Shown here: positions 11,079 to 25,727 of the stretch, one piece after another
Position numbering within the stretch: the stretch's first letter is position 1
Layout: every line of letters begins with the position of its first letter
Assembly (NCBI RefSeq): GCF_004777465.1
Contig: NZ_CP038462.1
Location: forward strand, 1,426,001 to 1,490,000
DNA length: 64,000 nucleotides
Source of the DNA: Nocardioides daphniae
GTDB taxonomy: Bacteria > Actinomycetota > Actinomycetes > Propionibacteriales > Nocardioidaceae
Direction: 5' to 3'
Translations under genes and position numbers: made by a program
The notes under the pieces: model-generated
What the model was told of the DNA's origin: nothing
Databases searched by the model: none
The model's input: only the letters and a program-made list of their open reading frames with translations

Positions 11079-12935
11079 CTGAGCACCACCACGACCGAGG
11101 CGACGAGGTCCCCGGCCCCCGGGACCGGCGGCGTCCCGCCCGAGGCGGCGCCGCGACGTCGTACCTCCACGACGTGGGAGGGGTTCCGGGTCCTGGGCGT
11201 GGCCGTCCGCCGCGAGCCGTGGGTCTTCATCCTCTCCACCGTGGGCAGCGTGCTCTTCGCCGTGCTCACCGTCGCCGACGCCTGGGTGCTCGGGTGGTCC
11301 ACGGACCACGTCGTGATCCCCGCCTTCGAGGACGGTGAGATCGGCACCGCGATGCTCTGGGCCGTCGTCGCCCTCTTCGTGGGAGTGGCCCTGCTGCGCG
11401 CGGTGGGCATCGTGGCCCGACGCCTCGGCGCCGGCATCATGCAGTACCGGATGCAGGCGCACACCCGTCGCGAGGTCACCCGCAAGTACCTCGAACTGCC
11501 GATGGAGTGGCACCAGCGCCACCCGACCGGCCAGCTGCTCTCCAACGCCTCCAGCGACGTCGAGGCCGCGTGGGCGCCGATCGCGCCCTTCCCGATGGCG
11601 CTCGGCACGGTCGTGATGATGGTGATCGCAGTCGTGCAGATGCTGGCCGCCGACCTGGTGCTCGCCCTCGTCGGGCTGCTCGTCTTCCCGGCCGTCTTGG
11701 TCGCCAACGTGGTCTACCAGCGTCTGGCGTCACCGCTGATGACGCGCGCTCAGCGACTGCGCGCCGAGGTGGCCGAGGTGGCGCACGAGTCCTTCGACGG
11801 CGCCATGGTCGTCAAGACGCTGGGGCGCGAGGGGGAGGAGACCGCGCGCTTCGCCGCCAAGGTGCAGGAGCTGCGCGAGGTCAACACCCGCGCCGGACGG
11901 GTGCGGGCCGCGTTCGACCCCGTGCTCGCCGCGCTGCCCAACCTCGGGGTCCTGGTCGTCCTCGCGGTCGGCGTGGCCCGGGTGGAGTCCGGCGTCACCG
12001 TCGCCGGCGACGTGGTGACGGTGGCCTACCTGCTCACCATCGTCTCGTTCCCGATCCGCGCCATCGGGTGGCTGCTCGGCGAGTTCCCACGCAGCGTCGT
12101 GGGCTACGACCGCACGCGCGCCGTGCTCGACGCGACCGGCACCATGCCGCACGGCGACCTGCCTGCGCCCGTCAGCGCTCACGGGGCGCGACTCAGCGTC
12201 GACGGCGTGGCGTACGCGTACGACGAGGCCCCGGTGCTCCGCGGCGTCGACTTCGAGGCCGCGCCCGGACGAACCGTCGCGATCGTCGGTGCCACCGCCT
12301 CGGGCAAGAGCACCCTGACCCAGCTGCTGACCCGGCTGGTCGACCCCGACGAGGGCGCCATCCGCCTCGACGGCATCGACCTGCGCGACCTCGCCCCCGG
12401 CGAGCTCGCCCGCGTGGTGGCCGTCGTGCCGCAGACCGCCTTCCTCTTCGACGACACCGTGCGGGGCAACGTGACCCTGGGCGCGGAGGTCGGCGACGAC
12501 GAGGTCTGGTCGGTGCTGCGCACGGCCCAGGCCGAGGAGTTCGTGCGGGCGCTCCCGCTCGGCCTCGACACCCCGCTGGGGGAGCGCGGCACCTCGTTGT
12601 CGGGAGGACAGCGTCAACGGCTCTCGCTGGCGCGGGCGCTGCTGCGCCGTCCCCGCCTGCTCGTGCTCGACGACGCCACCAGCGCGGTCGACCCCGAGGT
12701 CGAGCAGCGCATCCTGGCCTCGCTGCGCTCCGGCGAGGCCGGTGACACCACGCTGGTCGTGGTCGCCTACCGGAAGGCCACGATCGCCCTGGCCGACGAG
12801 GTCGTGCACCTCGAGCAGGGGCGCGTCGTCGACCGCGGGCCGCACGCCGACCTGCTGGCGCGCAACGCGTCGTACGCCCGTCTCGTCAACGCCTACGAGC
12901 AGCCCCGTCCCGACGTCGAGGAGGTGCTCGGATGA
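11079..12935 (+). CDS. ABC exporter half-transporter, degenerate-site NBD subunit
   Basis: Fused six-helix membrane domain and nucleotide-binding domain, about 618 residues. The frame opens after a TGA at 11073. The best N-terminus is the unusual codon CTG 11079 (LSTTTTEATRSPAPG) about 9 nt after GGAAGAGG; the first common start codon, GTG 11199, would cut into the first helix region. NBD motifs: Walker A GATASGKST, Q-loop VPQTAFLF, canonical signature LSGGQRQRLSLARAL. Two catalytic residues are changed: Walker B ends LLVLDDATSAVD (Asp for the catalytic Glu) and the switch region reads VVVAYRKAT (Tyr for the H-loop His). It overlaps the partner gene at 12932 by 4 nt, with which it should form a heterodimer. 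The substrate is unknown. Confidence 0.9.
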   Translation: MSTTTTEATRSPAPGTGGVPPEAAPRRRTSTTWEGFRVLGVAVRREPWVFILSTVGSVLFAVLTVADAWVLGWSTDHVVIPAFEDGEIGTAMLWAVVALFVGVALLRAVGIVARRLGAGIMQYRMQAHTRREVTRKYLELPMEWHQRHPTGQLLSNASSDVEAAWAPIAPFPMALGTVVMMVIAVVQMLAADLVLALVGLLVFPAVLVANVVYQRLASPLMTRAQRLRAEVAEVAHESFDGAMVVKTLGREGEETARFAAKVQELREVNTRAGRVRAAFDPVLAALPNLGVLVVLAVGVARVESGVTVAGDVVTVAYLLTIVSFPIRAIGWLLGEFPRSVVGYDRTRAVLDATGTMPHGDLPAPVSAHGARLSVDGVAYAYDEAPVLRGVDFEAAPGRTVAIVGATASGKSTLTQLLTRLVDPDEGAIRLDGIDLRDLAPGELARVVAVVPQTAFLFDDTVRGNVTLGAEVGDDEVWSVLRTAQAEEFVRALPLGLDTPLGERGTSLSGGQRQRLSLARALLRRPRLLVLDDATSAVDPEVEQRILASLRSGEAGDTTLVVVAYRKATIALADEVVHLEQGRVVDRGPHADLLARNASYARLVNAYEQPRPDVEEVLG

Positions 12936-14746
12936 GTCTTCGTCCCGGAGCCACCGGTCCCGTCGGCAGCCAGGTCTCCTCCGGTGAGGAGATCGGGGCC
13001 GTCGAGACGATACGGCGTGGCATCGCCCAGACCCCCGAGCTGCTCCACGGCGTCGGGTGGACCCTCTTCTTCGCGGTCATCGCCTCGCTCGGCCAGGTGA
13101 TCGTGCCCATCGCCGTGCAGCAGACGCTCGACCGTGGCCTCGCCGGCCCCGGCGGCCCGGACCTGGCGTTCGTGGCCTGGATGGGCCTGGCCGCCTTCGG
13201 TGGCCTCATCGTCACCAGCGTGGCGTCGTACTTCATGACGTCGCGCCTCTTCACCACCAGCGAGGGCGGGCTGGCGACGCTGCGGACGAAGGCGTTCCGC
13301 CACATCCACGACCTGTCGTTGCTCACCCAGAGCACCGAGCGCCGCGGGGCGCTCGTCTCGCGCGTCACGAGCGACGTCGACCAGGTCAGCCAGTTCCTGG
13401 TCTTCGGTGGCCTGCTGCTGGTGATCAGCGTCGGCCAGGTGCTGGTCGCCACGGTGATCATGGCGTTCTACTCGTGGCAGCTCTGCCTGGTCGTCTGGCT
13501 CTGCTTCGCCCCGCTCTTCGCCTCGATCCGCTACTTCCAGCGCAAGCTCTCCGACGCCTACGGGGTCGTCCGACGCCAGGCCGGCACCATGCTGTCCGCA
13601 GTCTCAGAGCCCGTCGTCGGCGCCTCGGTGGTGCGGGCGTACGCCGTGCAGGAGCGCACCCAGGAGCGCATCGACACCGCGATCGACGGCTTCAAGGCGG
13701 CCAGCACGCGCGCCCAGCAGTTCACCGTCTTCTCGTTCTCCCTGGGTGGCATCTCCGCCGGCCTCGCCAACGCGGGCGTCCTGGTGATCGGGGTGCTGCT
13801 CGGCTTCACGGGCGACATGACGGCCGGGACCGTGCTGGCCTTCGCCTTCCTGGTCACCCTCTTCGTGGGCCCCGTGCAGATGGGCACCCAGATCATCACC
13901 GACGCGCAGAACGCGATCGCCAGCTGGCGCCGCGTCATCGGCATCCTCGAGATGCCGGCCGACGTGGTCGACCCCGGCGGGGAGGGCACCGCCCTGCCGC
14001 GCGGCCCGATGGACGTCCGCTTCGAGGAGGTCTCCTTCGCCTACCCGGGTGGTCCGCTGGTGCTGCGCGACGTCGACCTGGAGCTCCGTGCGGGCACGCG
14101 CGTCGCGATCGTCGGTGAGACCGGCTCGGGCAAGTCCACCTTCGCCAAGCTGCTGACCCGGCTCATGGACCCGACCACCGGCCGCGTGCTGCTCGACGGG
14201 GTCGACGTGCGCGAGGTCGCCCATGCCAGCCTGCGCCGCGGCGTGGTGCTGGTGCCGCAGGAGGGATTCCTCTTCGACGACACGTTGGCCGCCAACGTGC
14301 GCTACGGACGCCTGGACGCGACCGAGGACGACATCGTCCGCGCCGCCGAGGAGCTCGGCCTGGCCGACTGGCTCGACGGCCTGCCCGACGGCGTACGCAC
14401 CGAGGTCGGTCAGCGTGGCGAGTCGCTGTCGGCGGGGGAGCGGCAGCTCGTGGCGCTGCTGCGCGCCCACCTGGCCGACCCCGACCTGCTCGTCCTGGAC
14501 GAGGCCACCAGCGCGGTGGACCCCGAGCTGGAGGTGCGCATCGGGCGCGCGCTGGAGCGGCTGATGTCCGGACGCACGTCGGTGACCATCGCCCACCGCC
14601 TCAGCACGGCCGAGCAGGCCGACGAGGTGGTGGTGGTCGACGCCGGACGTGTCGTGCAGCGCGGGCCGCACCGCGAGCTCGTCTCGCAGCCGGGGCTCCC
14701 GTACGCCCGGCTCCACGCCTCCTGGGTCGCCCAGCACGGGCGCTGA
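12932..14746 (+). CDS. ABC exporter half-transporter, catalytic-site NBD subunit
   Basis: 604 residues: six-helix exporter membrane domain (about residues 30-330) then an NBD. Walker A is GETGSGKST, Walker B with catalytic Glu is [12 protein letters not shown], and the H-loop is VTIAHRLST, all canonical. The signature motif is degenerate: [16 protein letters not shown] instead of LSGGQ. This is the mirror image of the partner at 11079, which has a good signature but defective Walker B and H-loop. Paired together they give one competent and one degenerate ATP site, as in heterodimeric exporters such as TM287/288. ATG 12932 overlaps the upstream stop. Confidence 0.92.
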   Translation: MSLRPGATGPVGSQVSSGEEIGAVETIRRGIAQTPELLHGVGWTLFFAVIASLGQVIVPIAVQQTLDRGLAGPGGPDLAFVAWMGLAAFGGLIVTSVASYFMTSRLFTTSEGGLATLRTKAFRHIHDLSLLTQSTERRGALVSRVTSDVDQVSQFLVFGGLLLVISVGQVLVATVIMAFYSWQLCLVVWLCFAPLFASIRYFQRKLSDAYGVVRRQAGTMLSAVSEPVVGASVVRAYAVQERTQERIDTAIDGFKAASTRAQQFTVFSFSLGGISAGLANAGVLVIGVLLGFTGDMTAGTVLAFAFLVTLFVGPVQMGTQIITDAQNAIASWRRVIGILEMPADVVDPGGEGTALPRGPMDVRFEEVSFAYPGGPLVLRDVDLELRAGTRVAIVGETGSGKSTFAKLLTRLMDPTTGRVLLDGVDVREVAHASLRRGVVLVPQEGFLFDDTLAANVRYGRLDATEDDIVRAAEELGLADWLDGLPDGVRTEVGQRGESLSAGERQLVALLRAHLADPDLLVLDEATSAVDPELEVRIGRALERLMSGRTSVTIAHRLSTAEQADEVVVVDAGRVVQRGPHRELVSQPGLPYARLHASWVAQHGR

Positions 14747-14825
14747 GCCGGTGACGGTTTCACACCAGAGGTCACAGGAGGGGGCGCAGCAGGAGTCCGG
14801 CGGCGCCGGCCCACCCGCCGCGCGC

Positions 14826-14837
14826 GATACTGGGGGA
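14826..14837 (+). promoter_or_regulatory. Putative -10 box upstream of hisI
   Basis: GATACT at 14826-14831 stands 6 nt before GTG 14838. The 91-nt gap after the ABC pair and this spacing suggest a separate, possibly leaderless, start for the hisI group. A purine run GGGGGAG directly before GTG could alternatively serve as a close RBS. Confidence 0.35.
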
Positions 14838-15194
14838 GTGACTGCACTCGACCCCGACATCGCCGCCCGGCTCAAGCGCACCTCCGACGGGTTGGTCCCC
14901 GCGGTCGTGCAGCAGCACGACACCGGCGAGGTGCTGATGCTCGGCTGGATGGACGACGAGGCCCTGGCCCGTACCCTGACGACCGGACGCGCCACCTACT
15001 GGTCGCGCAGCCGCCAGGAGTACTGGGTCAAGGGGGAGACCTCGGGCCACGTGCAGTGGGTCAAGGAGGTCCGGCTCGACTGCGACAAGGACACGCTGCT
15101 GGTGAAGGTCGACCAGGAGGGCGCCGCCTGTCACACCGGTGACGCCACCTGCTTCGACGCCGACCTGCTGCCGGCGGTGCCCGGTCGTGGCTGA
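14838..15194 (+). CDS. hisI: Phosphoribosyl-AMP cyclohydrolase
   Basis: Zinc enzyme opening the purine ring of PR-AMP in histidine synthesis. 118 residues, the monofunctional form (no HisE domain). The motifs [15 protein letters not shown] and [18 protein letters not shown] are present. The metal-binding Asp/Cys cluster is LDCDKDTLL and then [13 protein letters not shown] 14838 is the start. It overlaps the next gene by 8 nt. In many related genomes trpE follows hisI; here it does not. Confidence 0.96.
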   Translation: MTALDPDIAARLKRTSDGLVPAVVQQHDTGEVLMLGWMDDEALARTLTTGRATYWSRSRQEYWVKGETSGHVQWVKEVRLDCDKDTLLVKVDQEGAACHTGDATCFDADLLPAVPGRG

Positions 15195-15816
15195 CCGGTC
15201 GTTCGGCCCCACCCTGCTCGCCGGCCTGGCCGGCGCGGGCCTCGCCGCCACCGCCGGCCACCGTGACTGGGTGGAGCTCTCCGCCCGCGGCAGCGACCAG
15301 GCAGCGGCCGACTGGTTCTGGCAGAACGCCCCCGGCCTCGGCCAGATGCCCGCCTCGGGTGCGCTCGGCCTGGTGGCGCTCGCCGCGTGGGGCGTGCTGC
15401 TGGTGACCCGCGGTGCGTGGCGCCGAGCGGTCGCCGGCCTCGGCCTGCTGGCCTCCCTCGGGCTCGCCGCCGTCTGGGTGATCGGGGCGCTGACGCTGCG
15501 TGATGACGTCTCCGCCGCCGTGACGCGCGCCGAGCTGGCGCCGGGGTGGTCCCTGGGCTGGACGTCGTGGTTCGTGATGGCCGGGATCGCCGTCGTGCTC
15601 CTGGTGCCGGCGCACGTCGTCGCGCTCCTGCGCGTCCCGCGGTGGCCGGCCATGGGCAGCCGGTACGACGCCCCGACCGGTGCGCCGCGCCCCGGTGCGG
15701 AGTCGTCCGCGGCAGCCGCGGCCGTCCCGGTCGCCGACCTCGGCGAGGAGGACCCTGCCGACGTGTGGAAGGCCATCGACGAGGGCCGCGACCCGACGGA
15801 ACGGGTCGACCCCTAG
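15187..15816 (+). CDS. Trp biosynthesis-associated membrane protein (TIGR02234 type)
   Basis: About 209 residues from GTG 15187 ([18 protein letters not shown]), overlapping hisI by 8 nt. There are about four transmembrane segments: near residues 5-20, 55-75, 82-105 and 130-155. The first extracytoplasmic loop contains HRDWVELS. The C-terminal tail is acidic ([19 protein letters not shown]). Size, helix pattern and position between his and trp genes match the Trp_oprn_chp family found in actinobacterial trp operons, whose function is unknown. Its stop codon TAG is part of a -10-like TAGACT. Confidence 0.8.
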   Translation: MADRSFGPTLLAGLAGAGLAATAGHRDWVELSARGSDQAAADWFWQNAPGLGQMPASGALGLVALAAWGVLLVTRGAWRRAVAGLGLLASLGLAAVWVIGALTLRDDVSAAVTRAELAPGWSLGWTSWFVMAGIAVVLLVPAHVVALLRVPRWPAMGSRYDAPTGAPRPGAESSAAAAAVPVADLGEEDPADVWKAIDEGRDPTERVDP

Positions 15817-15819
15817 ACT
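15814..15819 (+). promoter_or_regulatory. Putative -10 box TAGACT upstream of the HGxxPAAW gene
   Basis: TAGACT overlaps the stop of the preceding gene and lies about 57 nt before ATG 15876. It begins a block, actggtgcccgg at 15817-15828, that recurs at 16555-16566 before trpC. It may be an internal promoter for the downstream trp genes. No clear -35 is visible. Confidence 0.35.
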
Positions 15820-15875
15820 GGTGCCCGGTCCGCGCTGCGGGCTGGACGTACTCGCACGGATCAGGAGCACAACTC

Positions 15876-16076
15876 ATGGCTGACAACCACGGAAACACCC
15901 CCGCCGCCTGGACCGCTGTCGCGGTGGCGATGGTCGGCTTCGTGATCGGCAGCGTCGCGCTCATGCTGACGCCCGTCTCCATGGTCCTCTTCTGGGTCGG
16001 CGTCGTTGTCGCCGTCGTCGCCCTCCCGCTCTTCATGGTGATGGCGAAGATGGGCCTCAACGAGGAATCCCACTGA
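15876..16076 (+). CDS. HGxxPAAW family small membrane protein
   Basis: 66 residues. The N-terminal signature HGNTPAAW gives the family its name. Two transmembrane segments follow (AVAVAMVGFVIGSVALML and MVLFWVGVVVAVVALPLF), then a short charged tail, AKMGLNEESH. ATG 15876 has an upstream AGGAG at about 15863. The family is confined to actinobacteria and often sits beside trpC. Its function is unknown. Confidence 0.85.
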   Translation: MADNHGNTPAAWTAVAVAMVGFVIGSVALMLTPVSMVLFWVGVVVAVVALPLFMVMAKMGLNEESH

Positions 16077-16093
16077 TCCGAGCCTGACCGGCC

Positions 16094-16534
16094 GTGGTCC
16101 ACGTGACCTCCCCGGTGGGCCCGGTGCCCACCACCCGGGCGCAGCGTCTGCGTCCGGTCCTCGCCGCGGGCGCCGTCGTCGGTGCCGCCACGCTGGCGCT
16201 GCACCTGCGTGACCCGCACGTGCAGGGCAGCTGGGGCTTCTGCCCCACCGCGCTGGTCGGCTTCGCCTGCCCGTTCTGCGGCAGCCTGCGCGCCGTCCAC
16301 CACCTCACCGACCTCGACCTGGTGGCGGCTGCCTCGAGCAACCTCGTCCTGGTCGCCGCGGCGCCGGTGGCCGTCGTGCTGTGGCTGCGTGCGGTGCTGC
16401 GTGCCTGGCAGGGCAGGCAGCCGCTGCTGCCGGCCCTTCCCGCCGCCGCGTGGTGGGGGATCGGCGTGGCCCTCGCCGTCTTCGCGCTCTGGCGCAACCT
16501 TCCGGTGCCGCTGGGGGAGTGGCTCGCGCCCTGA
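16094..16534 (+). CDS. DUF2752 family membrane protein
   Basis: 146 residues from GTG 16094 (an in-frame GTG at 16103 is a close alternative). The family hallmark is the Cys-rich motif [15 protein letters not shown], with a further Cys in WGFCPTAL; the spaced cysteines suggest a metal or disulfide role. About three hydrophobic segments are visible: [37 protein letters not shown] and [13 protein letters not shown]. It lies between the HGxxPAAW gene and trpC, a recurrent actinobacterial arrangement. The function is unknown. Confidence 0.82.
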   Translation: MVHVTSPVGPVPTTRAQRLRPVLAAGAVVGAATLALHLRDPHVQGSWGFCPTALVGFACPFCGSLRAVHHLTDLDLVAAASSNLVLVAAAPVAVVLWLRAVLRAWQGRQPLLPALPAAAWWGIGVALAVFALWRNLPVPLGEWLAP

Positions 16535-16627
16535 GCTGCCGCTCGAGCCACTGGACTGGTGCCCGGGGCTCACCGCCGGGGTGAGAGGCTTGTCCCTGTT
16601 CGTCCCGCCAGCCCTGGAGGAATCCGC

Positions 16628-17400
16628 GTGTCCGTCCTCGACGACATCGTCGCCGGTGTCCGGATCGACCTCGCCCGCGCGAGTCCGAGACGCCGTTGCG
16701 CGACCTGCGGGCCGCGTTGGCCGACGTCGACGCCCCCCTCGACCCGATGCCGCACTTCTCGGCGCCCGGGTCCAGCGTCATCGCCGAGGTGAAGCGCTCC
16801 AGCCCCAGCAAGGGCCACCTCGCCGACATCCCCGACCCGGCCGACCTGGCGGTTGCGTACGCCCGTGGCGGCGCCGCGGCGATCTCCGTCCTCACCGAGG
16901 AGCGCCGGTTCAAGGGTCCCTCGACGACCTGCGCGCGGTGCGCGCGGCCGTCGACGTGCCGATCCTGCGCAAGGACTTCATCGTCGAGTCCTACCAGCTC
17001 GTCGAGGCCCGTGCCGGGGGCCGACCTCGCCCTGCTCATCGTCGCCGCCCTGGACGACGACACCCTGCGCCGCCTCCACGACGAGGCCCGCGAGCTCGGG
17101 CTCACCGTGCTGGTCGAGGTGCACGACGAGGAGAGACCGAGCGTGCCGTCCGCCCTCGCGCGCTCCCTGATCGGGTCAACGCCCGCAACCTCAAGACGCT
17201 GGCGGTCGACCACACCACTTCTCGCGGCTCGGCCGCTCGTGCCCGACGACCGGGTCAAGGTCGCCGAGTCGGGCATCAACTCGACGGACGACGTGGCTGG
17301 CTTCGTGGCCGACGGGCGCCCGGGTCGTGCTCGTGGGGGAGGCGCTCGTCAAGGACGGCGACCCCGAGCAGGCCGTCCGCAGCATGACAGGAGTAGGACT

Positions 17401-17404
<4 letters not shown>
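16628..17404 (+). CDS. trpC: Indole-3-glycerol phosphate synthase (at least seven frameshifts)
   Basis: TIM-barrel enzyme converting CdRP to indole-3-glycerol phosphate. GTG 16628 follows GGAGG at 16616 and begins [18 protein letters not shown]. Family blocks appear in turn in different frames: [14 protein letters not shown] (substrate Glu and Lys), [75 protein letters not shown], and finally [20 protein letters not shown] to the TGA at 17402-17404. Breaks are near 16681, 16917, 17027, 17131, 17209, 17222 and 17310, with a compensated pair between 17145 and 17175. Most fit loss or gain of one base in a G or C run. Every active-site block is intact, so I read this as dense sequence error, not decay. 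Real inactivation cannot be excluded from sequence alone. Confidence 0.85.
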
Positions 17405-18635
<1,231 letters not shown>

Positions 18636-18636
<1 letters not shown>

Positions 18637-19430
18637 TGGGCACCGCACCCGCCTTCGAGCGCGCGAAGGCCGAGGGTCGCGCGGCCCTCGTCGGCTACCT
18701 GCCGGCCGGCTTCCCCGACCTGCAGCGCTCGATCGACGCCATGAAGGTGATGGTCGACTCCGGCTGCGACGTGATCGAGGTGGGCCTGCCCTACTCCGAC
18801 CCCGTCATGGACGGCCCGACGATCCAGGCAGCCGCCCAGCAGGCGCTCGACGCCGGCATCCGTACGAAGGACGTGCTGACCGTCGTCGAGGCGGTGGCGG
18901 CCACCGGGGCGCCGACCGTCGTGATGACGTACTGGAACCCCGTCGAGCGCTACGGGGTGGAGCGCTTCGCCACCCACCTGGCCAACGCCGGCGGCTCGGG
19001 CCTGATCACGCCCGACATCACCCCCGACAGCGGCGAGGAGTGGATCGCTGCGGCGGACGCCCACGACCTCGACAAGATCTTCCTGGTCGCCCCCTCCTCG
19101 ACCGACGCGCGGGTGGCGATGACCACTGCGGCGTGCCGCGGCTTCGTCTACGCGACCGCCGTCATGGGGGTCACCGGAGCGCGCACCTCGACCAGTGACC
19201 TGGCCGGCCCGCTCGTGGCGCGCACCAAGGCCACCACCGACTTGCCCGTCGGGGTCGGCCTCGGCGTCAGCAACGGCGAGCAGGCTCGCGAGATCGCCCA
19301 GTACGCCGACGGCGTCATCGTCGGCTCGGCCTTCGTGCGGGTGCTCCAGCAGCACGCCGACGACCACGCTGCCGGCCTGCGGGCCCTGGCAGCGCTCACC
19401 GAGGACCTGGCGAACGGGGTGCGGGGATGA
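18636..19430 (+). CDS. trpA: Tryptophan synthase alpha chain
   Basis: TIM-barrel lyase cleaving indole-3-glycerol phosphate and passing indole to TrpB. About 264 residues. ATG 18636 sits 6 nt after GGGAGG and overlaps the trpB stop; GTG 18633 is an alternative. The catalytic Glu is in VIEVGLPYSDPVMDG and the catalytic Asp in GLITPDITPDSGEEW. Phosphate loops are VMGVTGAR and GVGLGVSNGEQA. The stop overlaps the SCO-family gene by 4 nt. Confidence 0.96.
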
Positions 19431-20045
19431 CCCGTGGGTGGGGACGGCGTCTCGCGCTCGGCCTGGCGGCCGGCGTGCTGGCCACCGGAGCCCTCGCCTG
19501 CAGCCCGGCCACGCAGGAGCCGTCCGAGGCGGGCATCTACGGAGCCGAGCTCGACCAGCCCTACGAGGCCGCCGCGATCCCGCTGACGACCACGTCGGGG
19601 GAGGAGCGGGCGCTGGCCGACGTCGACAACGACCTGACGCTGGTCTTCTTCGGCTACACCCACTGCCCCGACATCTGCGGCGTGGTCATGTCCACGATCG
19701 CCTCGGCCCTGACCCAGGTCGACGAGGAGCTCCGCGACCGGGTCGACATGGTCTTCGTCACCACCGACCCGGCCCGTGACGACGCCGAGGTCCTGCGTGC
19801 TACCTCGACCGCTACAACCCCGAGTTCGAGGGCTCACCGGCAGCCTGGACGCCATCGTCGAGACCGGGCGCTCGGTCAGCGTCGCGGTCGAGGAGGGCGA
19901 GAAGCTGCCCAGCGGCGGCTACGAGGTCGTGCACTCCGACCACGTCGTGGGCCTCGACGAGGACGGCCTCGGCCAGATCGTGTGGACCAAGGACGTCTCG
20001 GCCAAGCAGATGGCCTCGGACATCGAGTCCCTTCTGAGCCGCTGA
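19427..20045 (+). CDS. SCO1/SenC family copper-binding lipoprotein (two frameshifts)
   Basis: Thioredoxin-fold protein that delivers copper or reduces disulfides during cytochrome oxidase assembly. ATG 19427 begins a lipoprotein signal peptide ending TGALACSPA (lipobox Cys about residue 25). The metal motif is THCPDICG (CxxxC), and the conserved distal His is in VVHSDHVVGLDEDG. The first frame is lost near 19800 and a second break lies near 19831. Correcting both single-base losses gives LRAYLDRYNPEFEGLTGSLD and leads into SLDAIVETGRSVSVAVEEG and the stop at 20043. The result is about 207 residues, normal for the family. Its mature N-terminus would be lipidated by Lgt, encoded next. Confidence 0.87.
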
Positions 20046-20097
20046 AGCCTGCCGCTGAACCCTGCCGCTGAACCACTGCCGCTGAACCCTGCCGAAC
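20038..20097 (+). repeat. Short tandem repeat (GCCGCTGAA) spanning the sco stop codon
   Basis: GCCGCTGAA occurs at 20038-20046, 20051-20059, 20064-20072 and 20078-20086, spaced 13-14 nt, with a partial fifth copy GCCGAAC at 20091-20097. The first copy contains the stop codon of the SCO gene (CGC TGA), so each later copy carries another TGA. It fills the gap to lgt and looks like replication slippage. Confidence 0.85.
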
Positions 20098-20109
20098 ACT
20101 GGAGCTCCC

Positions 20110-21030
20110 ATGCTGAGCCAGCTCGTCGCCCTGGCCATCCCCAGCCCCGACCAGGGCGTGTGGCACCTCGGGCCCGTGCCCCTGCGTGCGTACGCGCTCT
20201 GCATCATCCTCGGCGTCGTCGTCGCGGTCTGGATGGGGGAGCGGCGCTGGGTGGCACGCGGTGGCCAGCCCGGCGACGTGCAGGACCTTGCCCTGTGGGC
20301 GGTGCCGTTCGGCCTCGTCGGCGGCCGGCTCTACCACGTCGTGACCGACCACCAGCTCTACTTCGGAGACGGCAACGACCCGATCACCGCCCTCTACGTG
20401 TGGCGCGGCGGGCTCGGCATCTGGGGCGCGATCGCCCTCGGTGCCCTGGGCGTCGTGATCGGCGCCCGGCTCAAGGGCATCAAGGTGCTGCCCTTCCTCG
20501 ACGCACTGGCTCCCGGGGTGCTGCTCGCCCAGGGCATCGGGCGCTGGGGCAACTGGTTCAACCAGGAGCTGTACGGCCGTCCCACCGACCTGCCGTGGGG
20601 TCTCGAGATCGACGACGCCCACCGGCCGTACGACTACGTCGGGGCCGACGTCGTCTTCCACCCCACCTTCCTCTACGAGAGCCTGTGGGCGCTCGCCGGC
20701 TGCCTCCTGCTGCTCTGGCTCGACCGGCGCCGGCGCTTCGCCCCCGGCCAGCTGGTCGCGCTCTACGTGATGGTCTACACGGCCGGTCGCGTCTGGATCG
20801 AGAACCTGCGCATCGACTCGGTGCAGTACGACGACCTGCTGGGCCTGCGCCTCAACAGCTGGACGTCGATCCTGCTCTTCGCGGTGGCGCTGGTGTGCTT
20901 CTGGCTCCTGCGCCGCCGGGCGGCGCAGGAGGGGGCAGCCGCCCCCGCGTCCGCCGTCGGTGACGGGGGTCCGGAGCCGGCCGGTTCTGAGAAGGCCGTT
21001 GACGCAGAGCCGGGCGACGACCGATCCTGA
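20110..21030 (+). CDS. lgt: Prolipoprotein diacylglyceryl transferase
   Basis: Membrane enzyme transferring diacylglycerol from phosphatidylglycerol to the lipobox Cys of prolipoproteins. 306 residues with about seven transmembrane helices. The Lgt signature GRWGNWFNQELYG is intact, as are the N-terminal LRAYALCIILG (catalytic region), LVGGRLYHV and FHPTFLYESLW. A hydrophilic C-terminal tail of about 35 residues is usual in actinobacteria. ATG 20110 follows GGAG at about 20101. Likely clients in this window are the SCO protein and LivK. Confidence 0.96.
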   Translation: MLSQLVALAIPSPDQGVWHLGPVPLRAYALCIILGVVVAVWMGERRWVARGGQPGDVQDLALWAVPFGLVGGRLYHVVTDHQLYFGDGNDPITALYVWRGGLGIWGAIALGALGVVIGARLKGIKVLPFLDALAPGVLLAQGIGRWGNWFNQELYGRPTDLPWGLEIDDAHRPYDYVGADVVFHPTFLYESLWALAGCLLLLWLDRRRRFAPGQLVALYVMVYTAGRVWIENLRIDSVQYDDLLGLRLNSWTSILLFAVALVCFWLLRRRAAQEGAAAPASAVGDGGPEPAGSEKAVDAEPGDDRS

Positions 21031-21077
21031 GTGGGCGGGCTTCCGCCCGAGATGGGGGAGCCAGCCCCCCTGGGTGG

Positions 21078-21083
21078 TAAAGT
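21078..21083 (+). promoter_or_regulatory. Putative -10 box for gltBD
   Basis: TAAAGT lies in the 155-nt gap between lgt and gltB, about 100 nt upstream of the gltB start. This is the only strong TANNNT in the gap. The long leader contains no riboswitch fold that I recognise. Confidence 0.3.
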
Positions 21084-21185
21084 TCCGCCGTCCGGGCCAA
21101 CGTCGTCCCGCGAGATCTTCACATCGTGGCCATCCCCCTCCTCTCGAGGCGGGTGCTGCCACCCAGGACGACGGGAGAAATGCCC

Positions 21186-25719
<4,534 letters not shown>

Positions 25720-25727
<8 letters not shown>

